Shown here: one piece after another, positions 25,765 through 33,889 of the stretch
Numbering within the stretch: position 1 is the first letter of the stretch
Layout of the letters: each line of letters opens with the position of its first letter
The notes under the pieces: generated by a model
Database searches by the model: none
What the model saw: the letters and a program-made list of their open reading frames with translations, nothing else
What the model was told of the DNA's origin: nothing
Source: Streptomyces spiramyceticus
Lineage (GTDB): Bacteria; Actinomycetota; Actinomycetes; Streptomycetales; Streptomycetaceae
NCBI RefSeq assembly: GCF_028807635.1
Contig: NZ_JARBAX010000001.1
Coordinates: 1,935,001-1,999,000, forward strand
DNA length: 64,000 nt
Reading direction: 5' to 3'
Position numbers and translations under genes: made by a program

Positions 25765-26037
25765 TCATCTTTGAGCGGATGGGGGCGTGGCCGGTGGCCC
25801 TTCCGGCCGCGCCCCCTGTCCGACGAAGTTGAGGTCGTGCAGGCGGGCGATCTCGCGCATGGCGTGGCGCACACCCTCCCCCCTGGGGCGACAGTCGCGC
25901 AGGATCTTCCAGCACTCCATGCGTGCGAAGACGTGCTCGACGCGGGCCCGGACTTGCTTGTGCGACTTGTTGTGCGCCCCTTTCCGGACCCACAGTTCCT
26001 CGCCCTTGCGGCGGCAGTGCGGCGCAGGCGTCGACTC
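25765..26037 (-). pseudogene. IS5-family transposase remnant (C-terminal part)
   Basis: KSHKQVRARVEHVFARMECW, then KILRDCRPRGEGVRHAMREI and ARLHDLNF is the C-terminal end of DDE_Tnp_4/IS5-type transposases, including the final catalytic-region Glu in RVEHVF. The N-terminal two thirds are gone. GGCCTGTCCCGTAAATCAT at 25750 looks like the surviving terminal repeat. Confidence 0.75.
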
Positions 26038-26110
26038 GCCACCCGGCACGCCCACCACGACGCACCAGCATGGCGGCACAGGCACCCGCCTCGTAGGAAA
26101 CACCTCGACC

Positions 26111-26152
26111 AGCCCCGGCCGTCCGACCCCGGTGGAGCGGACGGCCGGGGCT
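26111..26152. terminator. 15-bp perfect hairpin
   Basis: AGCCCCGGCCGTCCG and CGGACGGCCGGGGCT with a 12-nt loop, then CTCTTTACTG. It is a sequence relative of the 25201-25236 hairpin and lies at the 3' end of the XRE pseudogene. Confidence 0.75.
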
Positions 26153-26365
26153 CTTTACTGCCTGACGAGTCGGCGAGCGGTACCCCGATCGCGTCGGCGA
26201 TGCGGATGAGGGTGTCGAGTTTGGGCTCCTGTGGCCTTGTTCGATCCGGCTCTACGTGGCGACGTCGATCCCTGAGCGCCCGCATACGTCCTGTTGCGTC
26301 AGGTTGTGGTGCTCGCGCACGCGACGGATCCGCTCACCGACCGCTCGGCGGCGGGCGATGACCAT
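26153..26365 (-). pseudogene. XRE-family regulator, broken by nonsense codon and frameshift
   Basis: The ATG at 26365 has GGAGGG upstream and starts MVIARRRAVGERIRRVREHH, NLTQQDVCGRSGIDVAT, then a TAG. The frame continues SRIEQGHR and, one base shifted, QEPKLDTLIRIADAIGVPLA. Together these give one HTH_3 domain. It shares its C-terminal end and terminator with the scrap at 25240. Confidence 0.7.
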
Positions 26366-26589
26366 GAACTGCCGCCCTCCGAGGGCGAAGAGCAGGTTCG
26401 CATCCGAGCCGCCGACAGCCGGTCTGAACTCGATGAGCGCAGAGAGCACACGAAGCACGGGATTAACATCCTCGTCGGCCTGTCCAAACAGCACGTCAGC
26501 ACCACCGACTGGCAGAGGAACGGTCACTACCTCAAGCTCTGCTCTGAACGATGGCAAAGCCTGCCTGCTCGGGATGCGCGCCAGCAATC

Positions 26590-27636
26590 ATGGATGACAT
26601 GAAGTTGCTGAAGCGTGCCGCCCTGCCCGCCCTCGTGCTTGCAGCGGTCGGCTACGGACTCCTGCTGTGGCAAGGCCCTTGGTGGATCGACGGCGCCCAT
26701 CTGAGGAGTCGGGACCTCCAGCCCGCGGACGGCATGGTTATTACCGGCATTCGCACCACACTCGTAGCTGTGGGTGCCGGGGTACTCGCGGCCGTAGGGC
26801 TGTACTACACGCACCGCACTTTTCAGCACACCCGAGACAGAGACCGAGAGCAGGCAGAGCTCGCCCGTAGGGAACAGATCAATGGGCAGTACGTAGAAGC
26901 GATCAAGCTTCTGGGATCCGAAAATCTCTCCCAGCGGCTCGGTGCCATCTACGCGCTGGAGGGGATTATGCGGGACTCGGAGAGGGATCACTCCCAGGTG
27001 GTTGAAGTGCTGGCCGCATTCATCCGAACTGGCCGGCAAAGAGGCGTCGGCGACCGGGAAACCGCGCCGGAGGATATTCGCACAGCCTTCTCTGTTCTGG
27101 CCCGCAGGACAAAGGGACGCGCGGAAGAGCGGCTTGATCTGTCCGAGACTTCTCTGGTGGGAACCATTTACCGGGATGCTTACATGCCTGGCACTAATCT
27201 GGAGGGTGCCGATCTCTCGTACACCGACCTCTGTGGCGCAAATTTGCGGGGAGCGAACCTCTCGGAGGCCCGGCTTCATGTAGCCGATTTGGTGGGCGCC
27301 GACCTATTACGAGCCGATCTGTGTGCGGCGAATCTCAAGGGTGCCGATATGCGCAATGTCAATCTTGTGGAGGGAGGATTGGACGGCGCCAAGCTCGAAG
27401 GTGCCGATCTCACGGGAGCCTCACTCATTGGGACCTCCCTGTATTCCGCCGACCTGTCCGTAACATTCGGACTGACGCCAGAGATGCTTGCATCTGCCAG
27501 ACTCGACCGTCATACCAAATTGCCGAGCGATCTGGCATCGCACACGGATGTGATCCAGCGAATTCGGGAATGTGAGATTCAGGACGGCCCCTACGGCGCC
27601 ACTCGACGGGCAGCTCAATCCTCTGCGAAACGGTAG
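26590..27636 (+). CDS. membrane-anchored pentapeptide-repeat protein
   Basis: 348 aa. Two transmembrane helices (LPALVLAAVGYGLLLW; TTLVAVGAGVLAAVGLYYTH) precede a charged helix (RDREQAELARREQINGQYVE) and a conserved linker RLGAIYALEGIMRDSERDHS. The C-terminal half is an A(D/N)LxG-type beta-helix: NLEGADLSYTDLCGANLRGA, VADLVGADLLRADLCAANLK and onward for about 20 repeats. The AIYALE-RIxxDS linker recurs in actinobacterial pentapeptide proteins that often sit in defence islands. The start is uncertain; no strong ribosome site was seen before 26590. Confidence 0.82.
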   Translation: MDDMKLLKRAALPALVLAAVGYGLLLWQGPWWIDGAHLRSRDLQPADGMVITGIRTTLVAVGAGVLAAVGLYYTHRTFQHTRDRDREQAELARREQINGQYVEAIKLLGSENLSQRLGAIYALEGIMRDSERDHSQVVEVLAAFIRTGRQRGVGDRETAPEDIRTAFSVLARRTKGRAEERLDLSETSLVGTIYRDAYMPGTNLEGADLSYTDLCGANLRGANLSEARLHVADLVGADLLRADLCAANLKGADMRNVNLVEGGLDGAKLEGADLTGASLIGTSLYSADLSVTFGLTPEMLASARLDRHTKLPSDLASHTDVIQRIRECEIQDGPYGATRRAAQSSAKR

Positions 27637-27783
27637 TGCGAACCCGTAGCACGGGCAGCTGGCGGCCGCTGCGGCGTGATCGGCGCATGGGCCCGGAAGG
27701 TGGACGGGACCGGGGGCTGATGGATGATGATGTGGCCCAGCTCAGTGGGTAGTTGGGCAGAAGAGCCGGTTGGGGGCCTGCTT

Positions 27784-28095
27784 GTGAATGATGCGGTTGA
27801 GTTGGCGGACATGATCGCGCAGCTGCGCAAGGAGCTGAGCCGGGCGATGTCGGACGGTGAGGACGCCGACCTGCGGTTCAAGGCGGAGCGGGTGGAGTTG
27901 GAGCTGACTGTCGGGGTGGAGAGGACCCATGAGCCGGGGGTGAAGGTCCGGTTCTGGGTGTTCGATGCAAGTGCGGCAGCGAAGCGGTCAAACTTGGTCA
28001 CGCAGAAGCTCACTTTGACGTTGCAGCCGGTGCGTACGGACGCGCCCGACCAGATGGCGTTGATCTCCGGGGACGAGCTGCTCGGTGAGGACTGA
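27784..28095 (+). CDS. trypco2-domain protein (trypsin-co-occurring domain 2)
   Basis: 103 aa starting at GTG 27784 after a GGGGG ribosome site. VELADMIAQLRKELSRAMSD, then FKAERVELELTVGVER and VKVRFWVFDASAAAKRSN match trypco2, a small domain genetically linked to trypsin-like proteases in conflict systems. It overlaps the protease-STAND gene by 11 bases, so the two are translationally coupled and their products probably interact. The upstream frame to 27724 adds residues unlike the family and is dropped. Confidence 0.8.
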   Translation: MNDAVELADMIAQLRKELSRAMSDGEDADLRFKAERVELELTVGVERTHEPGVKVRFWVFDASAAAKRSNLVTQKLTLTLQPVRTDAPDQMALISGDELLGED

Positions 28096-31060
28096 GGGGG
28101 CGGCCGGGGGCGGCGGACTGGACCCGCATCGCATAGCCGAGATCATCGTCGCCACCGGCGCCGGTGGCGGACGGCGCGGTTCGGGGTACCGGGTCGGCGA
28201 TACGGCGGTGCTGACCGCGTTCCATGTGGTGGCGGGCGCCGCCGGCGTGCAGGTGCGGTTCGACGCCGACCGGCCGGGGCAGTGGACGGTGGCGGCTACG
28301 GTGACGTGGTCGGACCTGGACACCGATGTGGCCGTGCTGACGTTCGCGCTGCCGCCGGGTGCCGCACCGGTCGCGCCCGCACGGTTCGGCCGGATCAGCG
28401 ACGACCGTCATGCCGTGATCGGCGTGCACGCGGCTGGGTTTCCGCTGTGGAAGCAGCGACGCCGCCCCGACGGGCGGCAGTTCCGGGAGCTGCACCAGGC
28501 GGACGGGACCGTGGCGGCGCTGTCCAACCTGAGGACCGGGACCCTGGAGATCACCGTTCCGGTGGCGGCTGCCGACCCCGACCCGAAGGTGTCGCCGTGG
28601 TCGGGGATGTCGGGTGCGGCGGTGTGGGCCGGATGCCGCATAGTCGGGGTGGTCGCCGAACACCATCGCTGGGAAGGAATGGGCCGGCTGACTGCGGCCC
28701 GTATCGACCACACCCTGCTCCGGGTCGGCGAGCAGCGCCGGGGAGAGCTGGCCGGGCTGTTGGCGATCGCCGACCCGCAAGCGCTGCCCGATGCGGGACC
28801 CGAGCCGACGGGAAGTGCGGATTCCCGGCCCGGGCAGGGAAGTGCCAAGGTGATCGGGCTGCCCGTCACGCACGGGCTCGAATTGTTCAAGGATCGTACT
28901 GATGTACGCGAGATGATCGGCCGCCATCTCTCCGATCCGGCCATCCGCATGGTGACCGTCGCCGGACGGCGGGGCATCGGCAAGAGCGCGGTCGCGGCCA
29001 AGGTCATGGAGTTGCTGGAGCAGGGCGAGTGGCCTGGCCACGCGCAGGCGCCGGTGCCGTCGGGGCTGGTCAATCTGAGCACCCGTACGTCGGGGATCTC
29101 CCTGGAGCGCCTCTACTTCGACTGCGCCCACCTGCTCGGCTCCGAACGCGAGAGACGGCTGCTGGACATCTGGGCCACGAATCGCCCCGCGCAGGACAAG
29201 ATAGGAGAGCTGTTCGCCGCGATGGGGGACCAGCTCTTCATCATCCTGCTGGACAACCTCGAAGACCTGCTCCAGGACGACGGCCGGCTCGACGACGAGG
29301 AATTCGCGATCTTCCTCGACTGCCTCTTCCGGGCCAGGTCCACGCCACGGCTGCTGGTCACGTCGCAGATACCGCTGCGACTCGCACCCGAGTTACGCCG
29401 CTTCGCCGCGGAAATCGAGCTGTCCGAAGGACTGCCGCCCACCGAGTCCGTCGCGCTGCTGCGCGAACTCGACCAGGACGGCAGCCTTGGTGTGGCGCAG
29501 TTGTCCGACGAGCAGCTGCTGCGGGCGACGGTCCACGTCCACGGAGTTCCGCGCGCACTGGAGCTGTTGGTGGGCGCCATGGCCGACGACACGCTGGCCC
29601 TGCCGACGCTGCAGGACGTACTGGAGAGCTTCACCCTGCGCGGCGACGTCGTCGCGGGCCTCGCCGAGGACCGGTACCAGCGGCTCGACCCGGAAAGCCG
29701 AGCCGTGCTGAACGTCCTCGCGGTGCTGCACACGCCCATGACACGCGAGGCGATCGAGTGGATCGTGGCCGGCCTCGATCCCGGTCTCGACATCGCGCCG
29801 GCCCTGTCCCGTCTGCTGCGGGTCCGCATGCTGAAGGTGGACCGGGCCAGCCGCACCTTCGCGCTGCACCCGATGGATGCCGACCTCGCGTACGGCGCGA
29901 TGCCACGGGACGGCGTGCTGGGGCAGCAGTCCGTGGAGCGGCGGGCGGCGGACTGGTACGCGAGCATCGCCCCGCCCCGCTCGGACTGGCGGACGCTGGA
30001 CGACATCCAGCCGTACCGGCGCGAATTCGAGCACCGGGTGCGCGCCGGGGACCTGAACGATGCCGCTGTGGTCCTTGGCGCGATCAGCGAATGGATGATC
30101 TGGCAAGGCTCGGTACTCGCGGCGATCTCGATGCATCTGACCATGGAGGGACAGTTGAACGACGACCGGGCACGCCTTGCCCACCTCATCGGCTACGGGC
30201 ACGCCCGGCTCGGCGGAGGCCCGCTGGCGGACGCCGTCGACCTGTTCAGCGAGGCAGCCGACCTGGCGGAACACGTCGGTGACCGCGGCGCGCTGCAGAA
30301 CGCCACGTTCGGCCTGGGCGACGCCTACCGGCAGCTGGGCAGCCTCGACGCCGCGGTGGGCCCGCTGGCCCGGGCCGGTGATCTGGCACACGAGAACGGC
30401 GACGCCGAAGCCGAGGTGCATGCCGTCCTGAGCCTCAGCCTCGCCCACAGCACCCTGGGCGACGGGGTGGCGGCCCTTGCCGGTGCCGACCGGCTGCGCG
30501 AACTCGCGCGTACGTCGGGGGACCTGCTCACCGAGGCACGTTCATGGAACGCCCGCTTCACGGCCCTGCTGACCATGGGTCACTGGGAGGAGACCATCGC
30601 AGCGGGCGACAGGGCCGTACGTGCCTACCAGGACGCGGGCATCCGGGAAGCAACGGACTATGCGCTGAACGCCAAGGGCGTGGCCCTGCTCGCGCTGGGG
30701 CGGGTCGCGGATGCGCTGACATCGCTGGAGGCGGCGCTCCAGGCGGCGTCCAGGATGGAGAATCCGCGCACCGAAGGAGTCTGCCTCTTCAACATGGCGT
30801 GGGCGTACTGGACCGACGGCCAGTACGGGCAGGCTGCCGAGGCGGCCGAGCGGGCGACCGTGTCGCTGCAGCTCGCCGGGTCGCCCGAGAAGGCGGCGGC
30901 GCAGGCGCTGGCCGAGGCGGCCCGCGCCCGGACGGTGCCCGACCCGCAGGCAGCCGCCGACGCGCTGACCCGGGCCGCCGGCGGCGTGGGGCGCAATGTC
31001 GAAATGGTCAGCCCGGCCTGGCTCACCGAAGAGGCGGGGCGGCTGCGCGAAGAGGCGTGA
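28085..31060 (+). CDS. trypsin-like protease / STAND NTPase / TPR effector protein
   Basis: 991 aa. Residues 1-220: S1 protease with His in VLTAFHVVAG, Asp in LDTDVAVLTF and Ser in WSGMSGAAVW (GMSG in place of GDSG). Residues about 270-560: NTPase with Walker A VAGRRGIGKSAVAAKV, Walker B LFIILLDNLEDL and a sensor-like LLVTSQIPLRL, of the NB-ARC/STAND type. Residues 650-990: TPR-like repeats (GALQNATFGLGDAYRQLGSL; DYALNAKGVALLALGRVADA) as the likely sensor. Together with trypco2 this is a class of NTP-dependent conflict system proposed to trigger proteolysis on detecting an invader. Target and trigger are unknown. Confidence 0.85.
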   Translation: MRTEGAAGGGGLDPHRIAEIIVATGAGGGRRGSGYRVGDTAVLTAFHVVAGAAGVQVRFDADRPGQWTVAATVTWSDLDTDVAVLTFALPPGAAPVAPARFGRISDDRHAVIGVHAAGFPLWKQRRRPDGRQFRELHQADGTVAALSNLRTGTLEITVPVAAADPDPKVSPWSGMSGAAVWAGCRIVGVVAEHHRWEGMGRLTAARIDHTLLRVGEQRRGELAGLLAIADPQALPDAGPEPTGSADSRPGQGSAKVIGLPVTHGLELFKDRTDVREMIGRHLSDPAIRMVTVAGRRGIGKSAVAAKVMELLEQGEWPGHAQAPVPSGLVNLSTRTSGISLERLYFDCAHLLGSERERRLLDIWATNRPAQDKIGELFAAMGDQLFIILLDNLEDLLQDDGRLDDEEFAIFLDCLFRARSTPRLLVTSQIPLRLAPELRRFAAEIELSEGLPPTESVALLRELDQDGSLGVAQLSDEQLLRATVHVHGVPRALELLVGAMADDTLALPTLQDVLESFTLRGDVVAGLAEDRYQRLDPESRAVLNVLAVLHTPMTREAIEWIVAGLDPGLDIAPALSRLLRVRMLKVDRASRTFALHPMDADLAYGAMPRDGVLGQQSVERRAADWYASIAPPRSDWRTLDDIQPYRREFEHRVRAGDLNDAAVVLGAISEWMIWQGSVLAAISMHLTMEGQLNDDRARLAHLIGYGHARLGGGPLADAVDLFSEAADLAEHVGDRGALQNATFGLGDAYRQLGSLDAAVGPLARAGDLAHENGDAEAEVHAVLSLSLAHSTLGDGVAALAGADRLRELARTSGDLLTEARSWNARFTALLTMGHWEETIAAGDRAVRAYQDAGIREATDYALNAKGVALLALGRVADALTSLEAALQAASRMENPRTEGVCLFNMAWAYWTDGQYGQAAEAAERATVSLQLAGSPEKAAAQALAEAARARTVPDPQAAADALTRAAGGVGRNVEMVSPAWLTEEAGRLREEA

Positions 31061-31187
31061 TCGGGGCAGCTCAGTGGTTGCAGCTTGCATGAAATATTCA
31101 TGCCAAGCGTGTGAATCCGTGGCTGTCGGTGACTGAACCCTTGGCCCCATACTCGGCGTGATGATCGTGCCAAGTTGAGGAACCTCC

Positions 31188-31847
31188 ATGGGGAATACGG
31201 ACGAGTACCAGACAGTGCATCTCTGGTCCCTGAGCGAGGATGTCGTCATCGAGTCGGAGACCGACGACGGCGAGCTTGTCCTTTCCGGGCCGTGGGGGCC
31301 GGAGCGTATCGCGGCGGTGCCTCCGGTGGTTCGTGAGGCATTGCACCGGATGGAGCTCGGGCCCGTACTTCTGAAGAATGTCGAGCCCCGGCCGGACAGT
31401 AAAACGTCCAAGGCCGGGGTGTATTTGGTATTGCTGCCCGTTCTGGAGCGGCTGTCTCATCTTGTGGTGCGGACGCTTGGTGTCGGGGATTTCCGGGGGC
31501 CCGTGCTTTCCGTGTGCCCGGTCTCCCGTCACGCTCTGTTCAGTTCCGTACGGCTGACCGCCATGGCGCCCATCCAGCTTCCGCGCGGGGTGTCTTTCAC
31601 CCTGGAGGCGGAGGGGTTCGCACTGGAGCGGGACGGGTCCACGCACCGGGTGCTGCTGCACCGGCCGGAGGCGGTGTGGGTGGTGGGGATGCTGGTCCGG
31701 CCTGTCACTCCGGACGCGGTGTCGGACGCGTTGCCGCTGCCGCGCGCGTTGACGTTGAGCATCATCGAGTACCTGGCCGCTGCCGGCATGGTTACGCAGG
31801 CGGAGTGCGGGTCCGAAGCCGCCGGGATGGAGGCCGACCTTGCCTGA
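31188..31847 (+). CDS. SagB-type dehydrogenase N-terminal domain only (TOMM-associated), truncated
   Basis: 219 aa. VHLWSLSEDVVIESETDDGE, WGPERIAAVPPVVREALHRM, ELGPVLLKNV, LSHLVVRTLGVGDFRGPVLS and LHRPEAVWVVGMLVRPVTPD form the N-terminal docking domain found before the FMN nitroreductase domain in SagB azoline dehydrogenases. The protein stops where the oxidoreductase domain should begin. GAGG precedes the ATG by 7 bases. It converges on the response regulator with an 18-bp gap. It may be a leader-binding remnant or a stand-alone adaptor. Confidence 0.65.
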   Translation: MGNTDEYQTVHLWSLSEDVVIESETDDGELVLSGPWGPERIAAVPPVVREALHRMELGPVLLKNVEPRPDSKTSKAGVYLVLLPVLERLSHLVVRTLGVGDFRGPVLSVCPVSRHALFSSVRLTAMAPIQLPRGVSFTLEAEGFALERDGSTHRVLLHRPEAVWVVGMLVRPVTPDAVSDALPLPRALTLSIIEYLAAAGMVTQAECGSEAAGMEADLA

Positions 31848-31865
31848 GCGTTGTGAGGGCCGGTT

Positions 31866-32477
31866 TCACAGGAGCCAGTCCGCGTCTCTGGCGATCTTGA
31901 TCGCGTCCACCCGGTTCCGTGCGTTCAGCTTCGTCACGATGGTGGTGAGGTAGTTGCGTACCGTACCCAGGGAGAGCTTCAGCTGGCCTGCTATCTCGAT
32001 CGGCTCCAGGCCCTCGGCAGCCAACTGGAGGACCTCCGCCTCCCGTTCCGTGAGCGGCGTTTCGGTGCTGTTCCATGCCGAGAGTGCGAGCTGTGAGTCG
32101 ATGACCCGCTGGCCTGCCGCTACTCGGCGTACCGCCGACGCGAGTTCCTGGGGCGGCGCGTCCTTCAGCAGGTATCCGCTGACCTGCGCCGCCAGGGCGC
32201 GGCGCAGTGCTCCCGGGCGGCCGAGGCTGGTGAGGATCAGCGTCCTGCACTCCGGCAGCCGCTTGCGCAGGCGTGCCGCGGCCGTCAGGCCGTCGAGGCC
32301 GGGGAGGTCGATGTCGATGATGGCCACGTCCGGCTCGTGCTCCAGGGCCGCCGCCAGGATCTGGTCGCCGCGCTCCAGTTCGGAGACGACCTCCAGGTCG
32401 TCCTCCAGGTTCAGCAGAGCCACCAGCGCTCCACGCACCATGTTCATGTCTTCGGCCAGCAGAATGCGGATTGTCAC
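31866..32477 (-). CDS. NarL/LuxR-family response regulator
   Basis: 203 aa. The receiver domain has the acidic pair in RILLAEDMNMVRG, the phospho-Asp in VAIIDIDLPGLDGL and Lys in GYLLKDAPP. The C-terminal LuxR HTH reads LTEREAEVLQLAAEGLEPIE to NYLTTIVTKLNARNRVDAI. The GTG at 32477 is chosen since it starts directly before the receiver (MTIRILLAED). It lies 50 bases after the sensor kinase stop, forming a two-component pair that ends the leftward RiPP operon and may control it. Confidence 0.88.
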   Translation of the reverse strand: MTIRILLAEDMNMVRGALVALLNLEDDLEVVSELERGDQILAAALEHEPDVAIIDIDLPGLDGLTAAARLRKRLPECRTLILTSLGRPGALRRALAAQVSGYLLKDAPPQELASAVRRVAAGQRVIDSQLALSAWNSTETPLTEREAEVLQLAAEGLEPIEIAGQLKLSLGTVRNYLTTIVTKLNARNRVDAIKIARDADWLL

Positions 32478-32527
32478 GGCGGGGGGTTCCTCCTCGGACC
32501 GGGTGACCGGGTGGGACACAGGGTGGC

Positions 32528-33745
32528 TCAGGCTGCAGGGTCCTTGGTGGGGGTGGGGAGCGCGTCCTGCGCCTCGTTCTCCTCCAGGTCGGCGAGCTTC
32601 CTGACCAGGCTCGCCGGTGCCTCCGCCACGAGGTGGAAGGTTCCGCCGGGGCCGTGCGTGGCGGTGAGCTTTCCGGATGCCGTACGCAGGCGGGCCTCCA
32701 GGTTGCCGAGGCCGCTGCCGCTGTGCGGTGATACGTCACGGTAGGCGGGGTCGACGCCGTCGTTCGAGACGGACAGCCGTACCCAACCTGCCTCCTGTAT
32801 CGCTTCGATGCTGCAGAAACCGGCCCGGGAATGGCGCAGCAGATTCGTGACCGCCTCGCGCAGTACGGCGGCCAGCACCGTGTCGACCTGCTGGTTGAGC
32901 TTCGCGATCCGCACTTCCGCCTGCACCTCCACGTCCGCCGCTTCCAGCAGCGACTGCGCCGAATGCAGCTCCTGCACCAACGACATGCTGCGCAGGCCGC
33001 TGGAGACGGCACGGACGTCGGCGAGCGACTGGCGGGAGATCGTGAGGACTTCGCTGATCTCCTCCATCGCCCGCCTCGGGTGCGTGGGTATGAGGCGGTG
33101 GATCAGTTCGGTCTTGAGGGTGATGGCGGAGAGGCTGTAGCCGAGCAGGTCGTGCAGGTCCCGGGCGAAGCGCAGGCGCTCCTTGGTGACGGCCATGCCC
33201 GCGAGTTCGCCGCGTGTGTCGTGCAGTGCCTGCACGAGGGCCGCCATGCGGGAGAGGCCGTACACCACCAGGCCGGTCAGCAGCGTCGACTGGCAGAGGT
33301 AGATCGTCTCCTGTACGGAGAGGCCCTCCAGTGTCGGCGGGATCAGCATGGTCAGTCCGACGACGCCGTACGCGGGCCACGCGACCCGGCCGGGCAGAAG
33401 CAGCAGCAGAGATCCGGACAGGAATCCGGCCATGGCTCCCCATTGGGAGTGGAAGACCGCGATCGGCAGATAGGTGAGCAGCGCCTGGGATCCGAGCGTC
33501 ACGGCCTTGTGCCGGGCGGGGGCCTGACGCGCTCCCGTGCCGGAGTGCCTCAGTTGCAGAAGGAAAATGAGGCTCAGGCAGATGAGAGAAGTGACGAGTG
33601 AGAAGGAATCGAGTCGCGCTCCCACCAGGTTGATGACCGTGATGCCCAGATAACTGATCAGCGCGAACGTGAGAATGATGCGGGCCAGCCGCGGAGCCGG
33701 CAGATCCGGAGCGCCGGGCGGAGGGCTTGTGGCCTCGCCCGTCAT
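32528..33745 (-). CDS. NarL-type sensor histidine kinase
   Basis: 405 aa. Five or six hydrophobic helices occupy residues 20-170 (IILTFALISYLGITVINLVG; YLPIAVFHSQWGAMAGFLSG; LYLCQSTLL-type segments). The HisKA_3 box with phospho-His follows in RFARDLHDLLGYSLSAITLK, and the HATPase domain has AVLREAVTNLLRHS and GSGLGNLEARL. Start: ATG at 33745 with AGAGG upstream, favoured over 33787. It pairs with the regulator downstream; the ligand is unknown. Confidence 0.88.
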   Translation of the reverse strand: MTGEATSPPPGAPDLPAPRLARIILTFALISYLGITVINLVGARLDSFSLVTSLICLSLIFLLQLRHSGTGARQAPARHKAVTLGSQALLTYLPIAVFHSQWGAMAGFLSGSLLLLLPGRVAWPAYGVVGLTMLIPPTLEGLSVQETIYLCQSTLLTGLVVYGLSRMAALVQALHDTRGELAGMAVTKERLRFARDLHDLLGYSLSAITLKTELIHRLIPTHPRRAMEEISEVLTISRQSLADVRAVSSGLRSMSLVQELHSAQSLLEAADVEVQAEVRIAKLNQQVDTVLAAVLREAVTNLLRHSRAGFCSIEAIQEAGWVRLSVSNDGVDPAYRDVSPHSGSGLGNLEARLRTASGKLTATHGPGGTFHLVAEAPASLVRKLADLEENEAQDALPTPTKDPAA

Positions 33746-33889
33746 TGCGGCCTCTTGGGGGGTGGGTCTCTCATCGTGACGTGGCATGGTCGTTTGCCTG
33801 CGTGACCTTGTCTGTCTTGTCTTGTCGAACCTCAGTGCTATGTGAAGATCATAGTTGATCGGTGTGAAGAATGGGCTGAGATCGAAGAG

